A stretch of DNA of 10,615 nucleotides from contig DVLP01000360.1 of assembly GCA_018715445.1 (NCBI GenBank), positions 1 to 10,615 of the forward strand, in the 5' to 3' direction. The notes under the pieces are model-generated. The model ran no database searches and had not been told where the DNA came from. It saw nothing but the letters and a program-made list of their open reading frames with translations. Both the position numbers and the translations under genes were made by a program. Below, one piece after another: positions 1 to 5,080 of this stretch (the stretch's first letter is position 1; each line of letters opens with the position of its first letter). The stretch comes from Candidatus Avipropionibacterium avicola (GTDB lineage: Bacteria > Actinomycetota > Actinomycetes > Propionibacteriales > Propionibacteriaceae).

Positions 1-5
1 CTACA

Positions 6-308
6 GTGGCGGGCGTGATCTTCAAGCGTGTGGGCGACGTCAGGCCGTACCCCGACCATGGCTACGTCCAGAAGCAGTGGGCTGCCATCGCCCCGCACCA
101 GGTGCGGCTGGACCAATTGGTGACCACCAAGCGGACGCTGGACCTGGAGGCACTGCTCGAGGAGGACTCCACCTTCTACGGTGACCTGTTCGCGCACGTG
201 GTCTCGTGGCGGGGCGACCTCTACCTCGAGGACGGGCTGCACCGCGCGCTGCGCGCCGCCCTCCAGCAGCGTCAGACCATGCACGCCCGGGTCCTCGAGC
301 TGAAGTGA
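6..308 (+). CDS. Small conserved actinobacterial protein (VapB-like annotation in relatives), function unknown
   Basis: This is a 100-residue soluble protein without signal peptide or membrane segment. From memory, close relatives lie next to LytR_C-domain genes in many actinobacteria and are often labelled 'type II toxin-antitoxin VapB family antitoxin'. No VapC-like PIN toxin gene is adjacent, so an antitoxin role is not supported here. Visible conserved blocks are the N-terminal VIFKRVGDVRPYPDHG, the central TTKRTLDLEALLEEDSTFYG (about 40-59) and the C-terminal LYLEDGLHRALRAALQQRQ (about 72-90). The D-G-L-H-R-x-x-A pattern recalls the ParB/sulfiredoxin-like N-terminal fold, but this is only a resemblance. 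The GTG at 6 is the first possible start inside the window. A GTG at 15 would give a 97-residue protein beginning MIFKRVGD, which I recall as the more usual start. Any ribosome binding site for position 6 is cut off by the window edge. The family is fairly certain; the function is not. Confidence 0.8.
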   Translation: MAGVIFKRVGDVRPYPDHGYVQKQWAAIAPHQVRLDQLVTTKRTLDLEALLEEDSTFYGDLFAHVVSWRGDLYLEDGLHRALRAALQQRQTMHARVLELK

Positions 309-372
309 CCGGCCCCGTTCCGCCCACCGTTGACGTGATGGCATCGCGCGGCTGACCGCCGCCGGACCGACC

Positions 373-378
373 AGGAGG
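373..378 (+). promoter_or_regulatory. Ribosome binding site of the LytR_C gene
   Basis: AGGAGG lies three bases before the ATG at 382. It supports this start and suggests the gene can be translated independently of the small gene that ends at 308. Confidence 0.7.
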
Positions 379-381
379 ACC

Positions 382-927
382 ATGAGCGAGTCTCGATCGC
401 TGACGGTCAACGCTGTGCTGCGAGCCCTGCGCACCCCGTTCACCCTGGTCGTGCTGCTCGGCATCCTCGGCTACGCCGCCTGGTGGGGCTACCAGAAGGT
501 GACCGCGCCGGTACCTCCTCCCGAGCCGACCCCGTGCGTCACCCAGCCGATCGAGAAGAACCGGCTGCAGTCCACCCAGGTCTCCCTGCGCATCTACAAC
601 GGCGGCAGCAAGCGCGGACTCGCCGGCGACGTCGCCCAGGCGATGCGCGAGCGAGGATTCATCGTCCGCACCGTCGGCAACACCGAGGTCGAGGTGACCG
701 AGACCGTCATCGTGGTCCAGGACAAGAAGAGCCCCGAGGCCAAGCTGGTGCGCGCCTTCTTCAAGGATGCCGTCGTGAAGGAGGAGCCCGGCCGCATCGA
801 CCGGACCGTCGACGTGCTGGTGGGCAGCGCCTACGCCGGCTTCAACTCCAAGGCCAAGACCAGCGTCAAGGTGAAGGATTCCTCGATCTGCCTGCCGGCC
901 CCTCCGAGCGAGACCCCGCTCGACTGA
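382..927 (+). CDS. LytR C-terminal domain protein, single-pass membrane anchored
   Basis: This 181-residue protein has a short positively charged N-terminus and one hydrophobic segment (about residues 19-38, rich in V, L, I and G). A Pro-rich linker (about 42-52) follows, then a LytR_C-type domain (about 66-152) beginning VSLRIYNGGSKRGLAG and continuing LAGDVAQAMRERGFIVRTVGN. The expected topology is N-in with the domain outside the membrane. LytR_C domains occur at the C-terminus of LytR-CpsA-Psr enzymes, which attach polymers to the cell wall. This protein lacks the LCP catalytic domain, so it is a stand-alone accessory domain whose ligand or partner is unknown. Cysteines at 52 and 170 flank the domain and could form a disulfide outside the cell. 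An AGGAGG ribosome binding site precedes the ATG. The 73-bp gap to the upstream gene suggests co-transcription. Family assignment is confident; role is inferred. Confidence 0.88.
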   Translation: MSESRSLTVNAVLRALRTPFTLVVLLGILGYAAWWGYQKVTAPVPPPEPTPCVTQPIEKNRLQSTQVSLRIYNGGSKRGLAGDVAQAMRERGFIVRTVGNTEVEVTETVIVVQDKKSPEAKLVRAFFKDAVVKEEPGRIDRTVDVLVGSAYAGFNSKAKTSVKVKDSSICLPAPPSETPLD

Positions 928-1032
928 GCCCCTGACTGAGCCACCCGCTCCCGGGACGCCGAACCACGACCAGCCCTCACCGGATAGCGTGGGGTTCTGC
1001 ACGGTAGAACTGTGATCCCGAAAGGACCCACC

Positions 1033-1374
1033 ATGAGCTCCAACCCGATCCCCCTGTCGCCCAGCCTGCGCGCCGGCGACTTCGTCTACGTCTCCGGCAT
1101 GGTCGCCAAGGACTTCTTCGTGGGCGACTTCCCCAAGGAGGTCGACAGCACGCTGGACCGGATCAGCGAGGAACTGGCCAAGCACGGCGCCGACCTGTCG
1201 AACGTGGTGAAGGTGGGCGCCTACCTGTCCAACTCGCTGTTGTTCAACGAGTTCAACGAGGTCTACGCCCGCCGCTTCGGTGACACCCGCCCGACCCGTA
1301 CGACCGTGGTCGTCGACTTCGCGCACTCCAACGTGCGGGTCGAGATGGACGTGGTCGCCTACGTCGGCAGCTGA
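1033..1374 (+). CDS. RidA family protein (Rid/YER057c/UK114), probable enamine/imine deaminase
   Basis: From the ATG at 1033 the protein has 113 residues, the usual length of a RidA subunit; the family is trimeric and cytosolic. RidA enzymes hydrolyse reactive enamine/imine intermediates such as 2-aminoacrylate, released by PLP-dependent dehydratases, and so protect PLP enzymes. Family landmarks are visible: LRAGDFVYVSGMV (about 12-24), HGADLSNVVKVGAYL (about 51-65) and the C-terminal block RPTRTTVVVDF...VRVEMDVVAYVG. R89 in PTRT aligns with the carboxylate-binding Arg105 of E. coli RidA, and E104 in RVEMD aligns with Glu120, so the deaminase residues appear retained. A GTG at 1012 would add seven residues (MIPKGPT). 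I prefer 1033 because AAAGGA at 1021-1026 is well spaced from it and SSNPIPLSPSLRAG matches a normal RidA N-terminus. The exact Rid subfamily and the substrate are undetermined. A PLP enzyme, threonine synthase, is encoded just downstream. Confidence 0.88.
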   Translation: MSSNPIPLSPSLRAGDFVYVSGMVAKDFFVGDFPKEVDSTLDRISEELAKHGADLSNVVKVGAYLSNSLLFNEFNEVYARRFGDTRPTRTTVVVDFAHSNVRVEMDVVAYVGS

Positions 1375-1414
1375 CCCAGCCGCTCCACCAACGTCGGGCC
1401 CCACGCAGTCCCGA

Positions 1415-1445
1415 TTGGCGATCAGACCACGAGTGCCTGTACGAT
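1415..1445 (+). promoter_or_regulatory. Candidate promoter of tRNA-Ser
   Basis: TTGGCG (1415-1420) and TACGAT (1440-1445) are separated by 19 bp. The -10 box fits the actinobacterial TAnnnT pattern and would place transcription initiation at about 1452, almost at the mature tRNA 5' end (1453). The 19-bp spacer is longer than ideal, so the -35 assignment is weak. Confidence 0.42.
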
Positions 1446-1452
1446 CTTCGGC

Positions 1453-1542
1453 GGTGACGTGTCCGAGCGGCCGAAGGTGCAACACTCGAAATGTTGTGTA
1501 GGTTCACCCCTACCGTGGGTTCAAATCCCACCGTCACCGCCA
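1453..1542 (+). tRNA. tRNA-Ser (anticodon CGA)
   Basis: The 90-nt cloverleaf can be drawn by hand. Acceptor strands GGTGACG (1453-1459) and CGTCACC (1532-1538) pair perfectly. The anticodon stem CAACA/TGTTG (1480-1484/1492-1496) encloses loop CTCGAAA, giving anticodon CGA at 1487-1489, which reads UCG serine codons. A long class II variable arm (GTAGG...CCTAC) is present, as expected for tRNA-Ser. The T arm is GTGGG-TTCAAAT-CCCAC (1515-1531). Discriminator G1539 and an encoded CCA (1540-1542) follow. UCG is a preferred serine codon in high-GC genomes, so this should be a needed isoacceptor. The gene is intact with no sign of integration at its 3' end. Confidence 0.96.
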
Positions 1543-1545
1543 CGT

Positions 1546-1593
1546 CGAAGGCCCCGCCTCCCGGATGGAACACTGGGAGCGTCGGGGCCTTCG
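1546..1593 (+). terminator. Strong hairpin after tRNA-Ser: terminator or thrC leader structure
   Basis: CGAAGGCCCCG (1546-1556) pairs perfectly with CGGGGCCTTCG (1583-1593), an 11-bp GC-rich stem. An inner stem CTCCC/GGGAG (1558-1562/1575-1579) closes a 12-nt loop. It begins three bases after the encoded CCA. No run of T follows, which is common for actinobacterial terminators. It most likely ends the tRNA transcript, but it lies only 50 bp before thrC and could instead act in the thrC leader. Confidence 0.6.
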
Positions 1594-1594
1594 C

Positions 1595-1632
1595 CATGTG
1601 ACCAGCAGGTCGACATGGGACCAGCAGATCGA
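1595..1632 (+). repeat. Tandem direct repeat, two 19-bp copies, in front of thrC
   Basis: Copy 1 (1595-1613) is CATGTGACCAGCAGGTCGA and copy 2 (1614-1632) is CATGGGACCAGCAGATCGA. They are directly adjacent and match at 17 of 19 positions. The second copy runs into the GAGGAG ribosome binding site of thrC (1631-1636). The block may be a replication-slippage duplication or a double regulatory site. Its purpose is unknown. Confidence 0.8.
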
Positions 1633-1643
1633 GGAGCACGTCC

Positions 1644-3047
1644 GTGCAGTACATCTCCACCCGCGGCGGGATGCAGCCCCAGCCGTTCAGCGAGACCCTG
1701 CTCGAGGGTTTGGCCACCGACGGCGGCCTCGCCGTGCCGGAGCAGCTCCCCCGGATCGATGCCGAGACCCTGGAGTCGTGGCGCGGTCTGGACTATCCGG
1801 GACTGGCGGCCGAGGTGCTCGCGCTGTTCGCCACCGACATCGCGCGTGACGAGCTCACCCGCATGACCCGTACGGCCTACGCCGACTTCGGTGAGCCGGT
1901 GGTGCCGCTGACCCCGCTCGACGAACGGATCACCCTGGTCGGGCTGTCCGAGGGCCCGACCTTGGCCTTCAAGGACATGGCGATGCAGCTGCTCGGGCAG
2001 CTGCTGGAGTCGGTCCTGGAGCGCAAGGACCAGGTGCTCAACGTGCTGGGCGCCACCTCGGGCGACACCGGCTCTGCCGCCGAGCACGCGTTGCGGGGCA
2101 AGGACCGGGTGTCGGTCTTCATGCTGTCGCCCCAGGGCAGGATGAGCAGCTTCCAGCGGGCCCAGATGTATTCGCTGCACGATCCCAACATCCACAACAT
2201 CGCCGTCGAGGGTGTGTTCGACGACTGCCAGAACCTGGTCAAGATGCTGGCCGGCGACCTGACCTTCAAGCGCAGCCAACACCTCGGCGCGGTCAACTCG
2301 ATCAACCTGGCCCGGATCACCGCCCAGGTCGTCTACTACGTGTGGGCCTGGTTGCGCGCCACCGACGCCACCGGTCCGGTCGAGGTGTCGATCGCCGTGC
2401 CGACCGGCAACTTCGGCAACATCCTGTCCGGCCACTACGCCCGTGCCATGGGGGTGCCGATCCGTCGCCTCGTGCTGGCCACCAACGAGAACAACGTGCT
2501 CGACGAGTTCTTCCGGACCGGGATCTATCGACCGCGGGCTGCGGCGCAGACCCTGGCGACCTCGAGTCCGTCGATGGACATCTCCAAGGCCTCCAACCTG
2601 GAGCGCTTCCTCTTCGACCTGCTCGATCGCGACCCGCAGCGCATCAAGGACGCCTGGGCCGAGCTCGAGGTCCAGGGCTTCCTCGACCTGTCGGCCGAGC
2701 AGCACCGCTTCACCGAGGAGTACGGCTTCGTCAGCGGCACCTCGACCCACGCCGACCGGCTGGCCACGATCCGCGCGGTCCACGAGCAGTCCGGCCTCCT
2801 GATCGACCCGCACACCGCCGACGCGGTGAAGGTCGCCCGCGACCACCTCGAGCCCGACACCGCGATGCTGGTCCTCGAGACGGCCAAGCCGGAGAAGTTC
2901 TCCGACACCATCGGTGAGGCCATCGGGAGCCAGCCGCGCTGGCCGGCACAGGTGCAGCAGATGCTCGACGCGCCCCAGAAGGTCACTGAGATGGCCGATG
3001 ACGCCCAGGCGCTGCGCAGCTATATCGAGGCCAACGCCCTCCACTGA
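1644..3047 (+). CDS. thrC: Threonine synthase
   Basis: This 467-residue cytosolic PLP enzyme converts O-phospho-L-homoserine and water to L-threonine and phosphate, the last step of threonine synthesis. The length and the N-terminus (MQYISTRGGMQPQPFSETLLEGLATDGGL) are those of the long form found in E. coli and yeast, not the short Bacillus-type form. The PLP lysine is K110 in PTLAFKDMAMQ. The glycine-rich phosphate loop is GATSGDTGSA (about 136-145). NSINLARITAQVVYY and PTGNFGNILSGHYA follow in the expected order. The GTG at 1644 is chosen because GAGGAG (1631-1636) is well placed and the N-terminus is canonical. No thrB or hom gene is adjacent, so it is separate from any homoserine operon in this window. 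No clear promoter is visible between the tRNA hairpin and the start. Regulation may involve the leader hairpin or the tandem repeat, which is inference only. Confidence 0.97.
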   Translation: MQYISTRGGMQPQPFSETLLEGLATDGGLAVPEQLPRIDAETLESWRGLDYPGLAAEVLALFATDIARDELTRMTRTAYADFGEPVVPLTPLDERITLVGLSEGPTLAFKDMAMQLLGQLLESVLERKDQVLNVLGATSGDTGSAAEHALRGKDRVSVFMLSPQGRMSSFQRAQMYSLHDPNIHNIAVEGVFDDCQNLVKMLAGDLTFKRSQHLGAVNSINLARITAQVVYYVWAWLRATDATGPVEVSIAVPTGNFGNILSGHYARAMGVPIRRLVLATNENNVLDEFFRTGIYRPRAAAQTLATSSPSMDISKASNLERFLFDLLDRDPQRIKDAWAELEVQGFLDLSAEQHRFTEEYGFVSGTSTHADRLATIRAVHEQSGLLIDPHTADAVKVARDHLEPDTAMLVLETAKPEKFSDTIGEAIGSQPRWPAQVQQMLDAPQKVTEMADDAQALRSYIEANALH

Positions 3048-3050
3048 CGC

Positions 3051-3092
3051 TCTGCGCGCAGACCGTTCACTGCAGACCGCTCAGCTGCGGTG
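3051..3092. terminator. Candidate bidirectional terminator between convergent thrC and tadA
   Basis: Two dyads occupy the 33-bp convergent gap and the tadA 3' end: the perfect palindrome TCTGCGCGCAGA (3051-3062), and CACTGCAG (3068-3075) pairing with CTGCGGTG (3085-3092) with one G-T pair. The second overlaps the tadA stop codon. There is no T-run, so termination is inferred from position and symmetry. An 8-bp direct repeat, GCAGACCG (3058-3065 and 3072-3079), lies within. Confidence 0.4.
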
Positions 3093-3533
3093 TGCGCGGA
3101 AGAAGGTCTGCAGCAGTTCAGCGCAGGCGTCCTCGTCGATCCCTCCGACGACCTCGGGGCGATGGTTGAGGCGTGGATCGCGTACGACGTCCCAGAGCGA
3201 GGCGACGGCACCGGCCTTCGGGTCGTAGGCGCCGAAGACGAGGGTGCCGATCCGCGACAGCACCAGGGCTCCGGCGCACATGGTGCACGGTTCCAGCGTG
3301 ACGGTGAGGGTGTGCTCGTCGAGGCGCCACTGCCCGACCTCGGCTGCAGCCCGCCGCAGCGCCAACACCTCGGCATGGGCGGTCGGATCGCCGGTCAGCT
3401 CGCGCTCGTTGTGGGCCGAGGCGACCACGGTCCCGTACGGATCGGTCACGACCGCGCCGATCGGGACGTCACCGTGCGAGGTCGCGCGACGGGCCTCGGC
3501 CAGCGCGAGGCCCATCAGCTCGTGGGAACCCAT
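3081..3533 (-). CDS. tadA: tRNA adenosine(34) deaminase TadA
   Basis: This 150-residue zinc deaminase converts adenosine to inosine at the wobble position of tRNA-Arg(ACG), so that one tRNA reads CGU, CGC and CGA. The cytidine/deoxycytidylate deaminase signature is complete: H53-A-E55 (PTAHAEVLALR) and PC83xxC86 (LEPCTMCAGAL) give the zinc ligands and the catalytic glutamate. VPIGAVVTDPYG, AHNERE and the substrate-side block VFGAYDPKAGAVASLWDVV match TadA rather than riboflavin or cytidine deaminases. The ATG at 3533-3531 is chosen because the N-terminus (MGSHELMGLALAEARR) aligns with TadA; in-frame extension upstream would run antisense-like sequence through the preceding gene. Only 14 bp separate it from the stop of the TadA-associated gene, so the two are almost certainly one transcript, with translation possibly coupled as the ribosome binding site is weak. 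Confidence 0.94.
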   Translation of the reverse strand: MGSHELMGLALAEARRATSHGDVPIGAVVTDPYGTVVASAHNERELTGDPTAHAEVLALRRAAAEVGQWRLDEHTLTVTLEPCTMCAGALVLSRIGTLVFGAYDPKAGAVASLWDVVRDPRLNHRPEVVGGIDEDACAELLQTFFRAHRS

Positions 3534-3547
3534 GGCGGTCCGGAGGT

Positions 3548-4210
3548 TCAGTGCCGGTTCTGCTCGGCGATGATGGTCTCGAAATTGTCCGCCAGGCCGA
3601 GCTGCTCGGCGATCTGCAGGACGGTCTCGTCGGTCGAGGAGTCGTCGTCGTCGCAGTACTGGGCCATGGCGATCTCGCTCACCCCCGAGTCCTCCAGGAT
3701 GGCGAGGTCGCCGATCGGGTCGAAGTCGTCCTCGCCGGGCAGCTCGTCCAGGTCGAGGTGGTCGGCGACGTCGCGGGCCAAGGGCCACTCGCCTGCCATC
3801 GATCCGTCGGACAGCAGCACCTGCACCCTCGGGCCCCGGACCCTGGCGATGACGAACATGTCGCCGGCCAGGCTGACGAAGCCCACCGCTCCGGCGTCTC
3901 CGGGCAGTCGGCGCAGTTGCCGGACCAACTCGTCGAGGTCATTGGCCACCGGTGGGGTCAGGCCGATCGCGGTCCGCTGGCCCTCCTCGGTGTAGGCGGC
4001 CACCACCAGGTCGATGTCCTCGTCCTCGGCATCGTCCAGGTCGTCGTCGTCCTCGTCGTCGTAGTCGTCGTCATCGTCGTCGTAGTCGTCGTCGAAGTCA
4101 TCGAGGTCGTCGGCATCCTCGACACGCTCGTCACGCTCGTCGGAGTCGTTGAGCGCGAACGACTCGTACTCCTCGGCGTCGTAGTCTCCAGGGCCCTGCG
4201 ATGCGTTCAC
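3548..4210 (-). CDS. tRNA adenosine deaminase-associated protein with Asp-rich N-terminal tail
   Basis: This 220-residue protein belongs to the actinobacterial family named for its constant position next to tadA. The conserved part starts near residue 66 (DIDLVVAAYTEEGQ) and includes LDELVRQLRRLPGDAGAVGFVSL, VIARVRGPRVQVLLSD, WPLARDVADHLDL and GDLAILEDSGVSEIAM. Its molecular function is not established; a TadA partner or regulatory role is inferred from neighbourhood. The oddity is the N-terminal tail: residues 31-67 are nearly all Asp/Glu with interspersed Tyr, encoded by a GTC/GTCGTC-rich repetitive tract on the plus strand (about 4010-4120). Such a tail should be disordered and highly acidic. 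The GTG at 4210-4208 is the first start possible, because TGA lies in frame five codons upstream (4225-4223). No Shine-Dalgarno sequence is visible. The true start could be downstream only at a non-standard codon. Confidence 0.85.
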   Translation of the reverse strand: MNASQGPGDYDAEEYESFALNDSDERDERVEDADDLDDFDDDYDDDDDDYDDEDDDDLDDAEDEDIDLVVAAYTEEGQRTAIGLTPPVANDLDELVRQLRRLPGDAGAVGFVSLAGDMFVIARVRGPRVQVLLSDGSMAGEWPLARDVADHLDLDELPGEDDFDPIGDLAILEDSGVSEIAMAQYCDDDDSSTDETVLQIAEQLGLADNFETIIAEQNRH

Positions 4211-4244
4211 GAGACCATGGTGTCAGATGAAGGCCGGTGTGGCA

Positions 4245-4262
4245 CTCCGGTTGCCACCGGAG
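4245..4262. repeat. Short perfect inverted repeat in the divergent gap
   Basis: CTCCGG-TTGCCA-CCGGAG is a perfect 6-bp stem with a 6-base spacer, in the 131-bp gap between the divergent TadA-associated gene and upp. It could be an operator for either gene or a chance GC-rich dyad. I see no consensus -35/-10 pair for either gene here. Confidence 0.35.
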
Positions 4263-4341
4263 CCCGGTTTGCGGCCATTCGTCCCGCCTCGACCGGCCCC
4301 GGATGTCGCGTGGGCGGGCATGGCTGTGACACAGTGCCCCC

Positions 4342-4983
4342 GTGGAGTTGCGCGTCATTGACCACCCCTTGGTGGCACACAAGCTCACTGCCCTGCGCAG
4401 TGTCGGCACCGACCGTCCGGCCTTTCGGCGCCTGACCGACGAGTTGGTCACCCTGCTCGCCTACGAGGCGACCCGTGAGGTCCGCGTCGAGCCCTGCCAG
4501 GTCGAGACCCCGCTGACGACCGCCGAGGGCGTACGACTGGCCGACAGCCCTCCCTTGGTGGTGCCGATCCTGCGTGCCGGGCTGGGCATGATGGACGGGA
4601 TGATCCGGCTGATCCCGACCGCCGAGGTCGGTTTCGTCGGGATGGTGCGCAACGACGACACCCTCGAGCCGACCACCTACGCCGAGCGCCTGCCACGGGA
4701 CCTGACCTCGCGCCAGTGCTACGTGCTCGACCCGATGTTGGCCACCGGTGGCTCCCTGGCGGGCACGGTGCGCTTCCTGCACGATCGCGGCGCCGACGAC
4801 ATCACCTGCATCTGCCTGCTCGCCACCAGGGAGGGGGTCGCCAAGATGGAGCAGTTGACCGCGTCCTGGGGGATCCACTGCACCCTGGTGGTCGCCGCCG
4901 TCGACCAGTGCCTGAACGAGAGCGGCTACATCGTGCCGGGTCTGGGTGACGCCGGCGACCGGCTCTTCGGTCTGGCGGAATGA
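4342..4983 (+). CDS. upp: Uracil phosphoribosyltransferase
   Basis: This 213-residue cytosolic pyrimidine-salvage enzyme makes UMP and pyrophosphate from uracil and PRPP. The length is typical of bacterial Upp. The N-terminus ([20 protein letters not shown]) aligns with E. coli Upp (HPLVxHKL). The PRPP-binding loop is [10 protein letters not shown] (129-138). The uracil-binding C-terminal block is [16 protein letters not shown] (about 192-207). [18 protein letters not shown] (70-87) is another hallmark. GTG at 4342 is the only reasonable start, since an in-frame TGA lies at 4327-4329. No Shine-Dalgarno sequence precedes it, so a leaderless mRNA is possible; CACAGT at 4330-4335 sits where a -10 box would be for initiation at the GTG. 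No uracil permease gene is adjacent. It is divergent from the TadA-associated gene and precedes an unrelated sugar locus. Confidence 0.97.
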   Translation: MELRVIDHPLVAHKLTALRSVGTDRPAFRRLTDELVTLLAYEATREVRVEPCQVETPLTTAEGVRLADSPPLVVPILRAGLGMMDGMIRLIPTAEVGFVGMVRNDDTLEPTTYAERLPRDLTSRQCYVLDPMLATGGSLAGTVRFLHDRGADDITCICLLATREGVAKMEQLTASWGIHCTLVVAAVDQCLNESGYIVPGLGDAGDRLFGLAE

Positions 4984-4986
4984 GCT

Positions 4987-5009
4987 CGATTCGGGGGTGA
5001 GCCCGATCG
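4987..5009 (+). terminator. Candidate terminator after upp
   Basis: CGAT-t-CGGG (4987-4995) pairs with CCCGATCG (5002-5009) around loop GGTGAG, an 8-bp stem with one bulged T. It begins three bases after the upp stop codon. Only a short CCTTT follows at 5017-5021, so it is a weak intrinsic terminator at best. Confidence 0.4.
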
Positions 5010-5022
5010 GCACCACCCTTTC

Positions 5023-5038
5023 CAGAAACCGGTTCATG
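5023..5038. promoter_or_regulatory. Candidate operator upstream of the solute-binding protein gene
   Basis: CAGAAACCGGTTCATG is a 16-bp imperfect palindrome with a perfect AACCGGTT core and matching outer CA/TG. A CpG at the exact centre of an even palindrome is the usual form of LacI-family operators. It lies 43 bp before the ATG at 5081. Its regulator is unknown. It does not share sequence with the palindrome at 9688-9706. Confidence 0.4.
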
Positions 5039-5046
5039 TGGTTCAC

Positions 5047-5070
5047 TGTGTGACTCTGAATCGTTACACA
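5047..5070. promoter_or_regulatory. Second dyad just before the solute-binding protein ribosome binding site
   Basis: TGTGTGAC-N8-GTTACACA is a 24-bp dyad with seven of eight arm positions matching. It abuts the GGAGGA ribosome binding site (5071-5076). It may be an operator for a dimeric repressor or a small mRNA hairpin that hides the ribosome site. No family consensus is recognised. Confidence 0.3.
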
Positions 5071-5080
5071 GGAGGAATCG

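Noticed and set aside
6..308. Toxin-antitoxin module
   Set aside because: The family is often labelled VapB-like, but no PIN-domain toxin gene is adjacent, and the neighbour is a LytR_C membrane protein.
330..358. TTGACG (330-335) as -35 of a promoter for the LytR_C gene
   Set aside because: No TAnnnT box lies at 16-19 bp (TGACCG at the 17-bp position). The gene can be co-transcribed with the small upstream gene.
40..1485. Long minus-strand open frame of 481 codons over the small gene, LytR_C and RidA genes
   Set aside because: It is antisense to three genes with clear family matches. The translation is low-complexity and rich in Gly, Arg and Asp. It is a high-GC shadow.
1453..1542. tRNA-Ser as an integration site for a mobile element
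   Set aside because: No integrase, no direct repeat of the tRNA 3' end downstream and no foreign genes; thrC follows directly.
1521..3044. Minus-strand open frame of 507 codons over thrC
   Set aside because: It is antisense to threonine synthase, with repetitive composition and no family features. It is a GC-driven shadow frame.
3534..3788. Longer start for tadA using an upstream start at 3788
   Set aside because: It would overlap the conserved 3' end of the TadA-associated gene, and the extra residues do not resemble TadA, whose family start fits the ATG at 3533.
4207..4218. Three-codon minus-strand mini-ORF (ATG at 4218) whose TGA overlaps the GTG of the TadA-associated gene
   Set aside because: Too short and without a ribosome binding site; the overlap is expected by chance around GTGA. 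Not called as a leader peptide.
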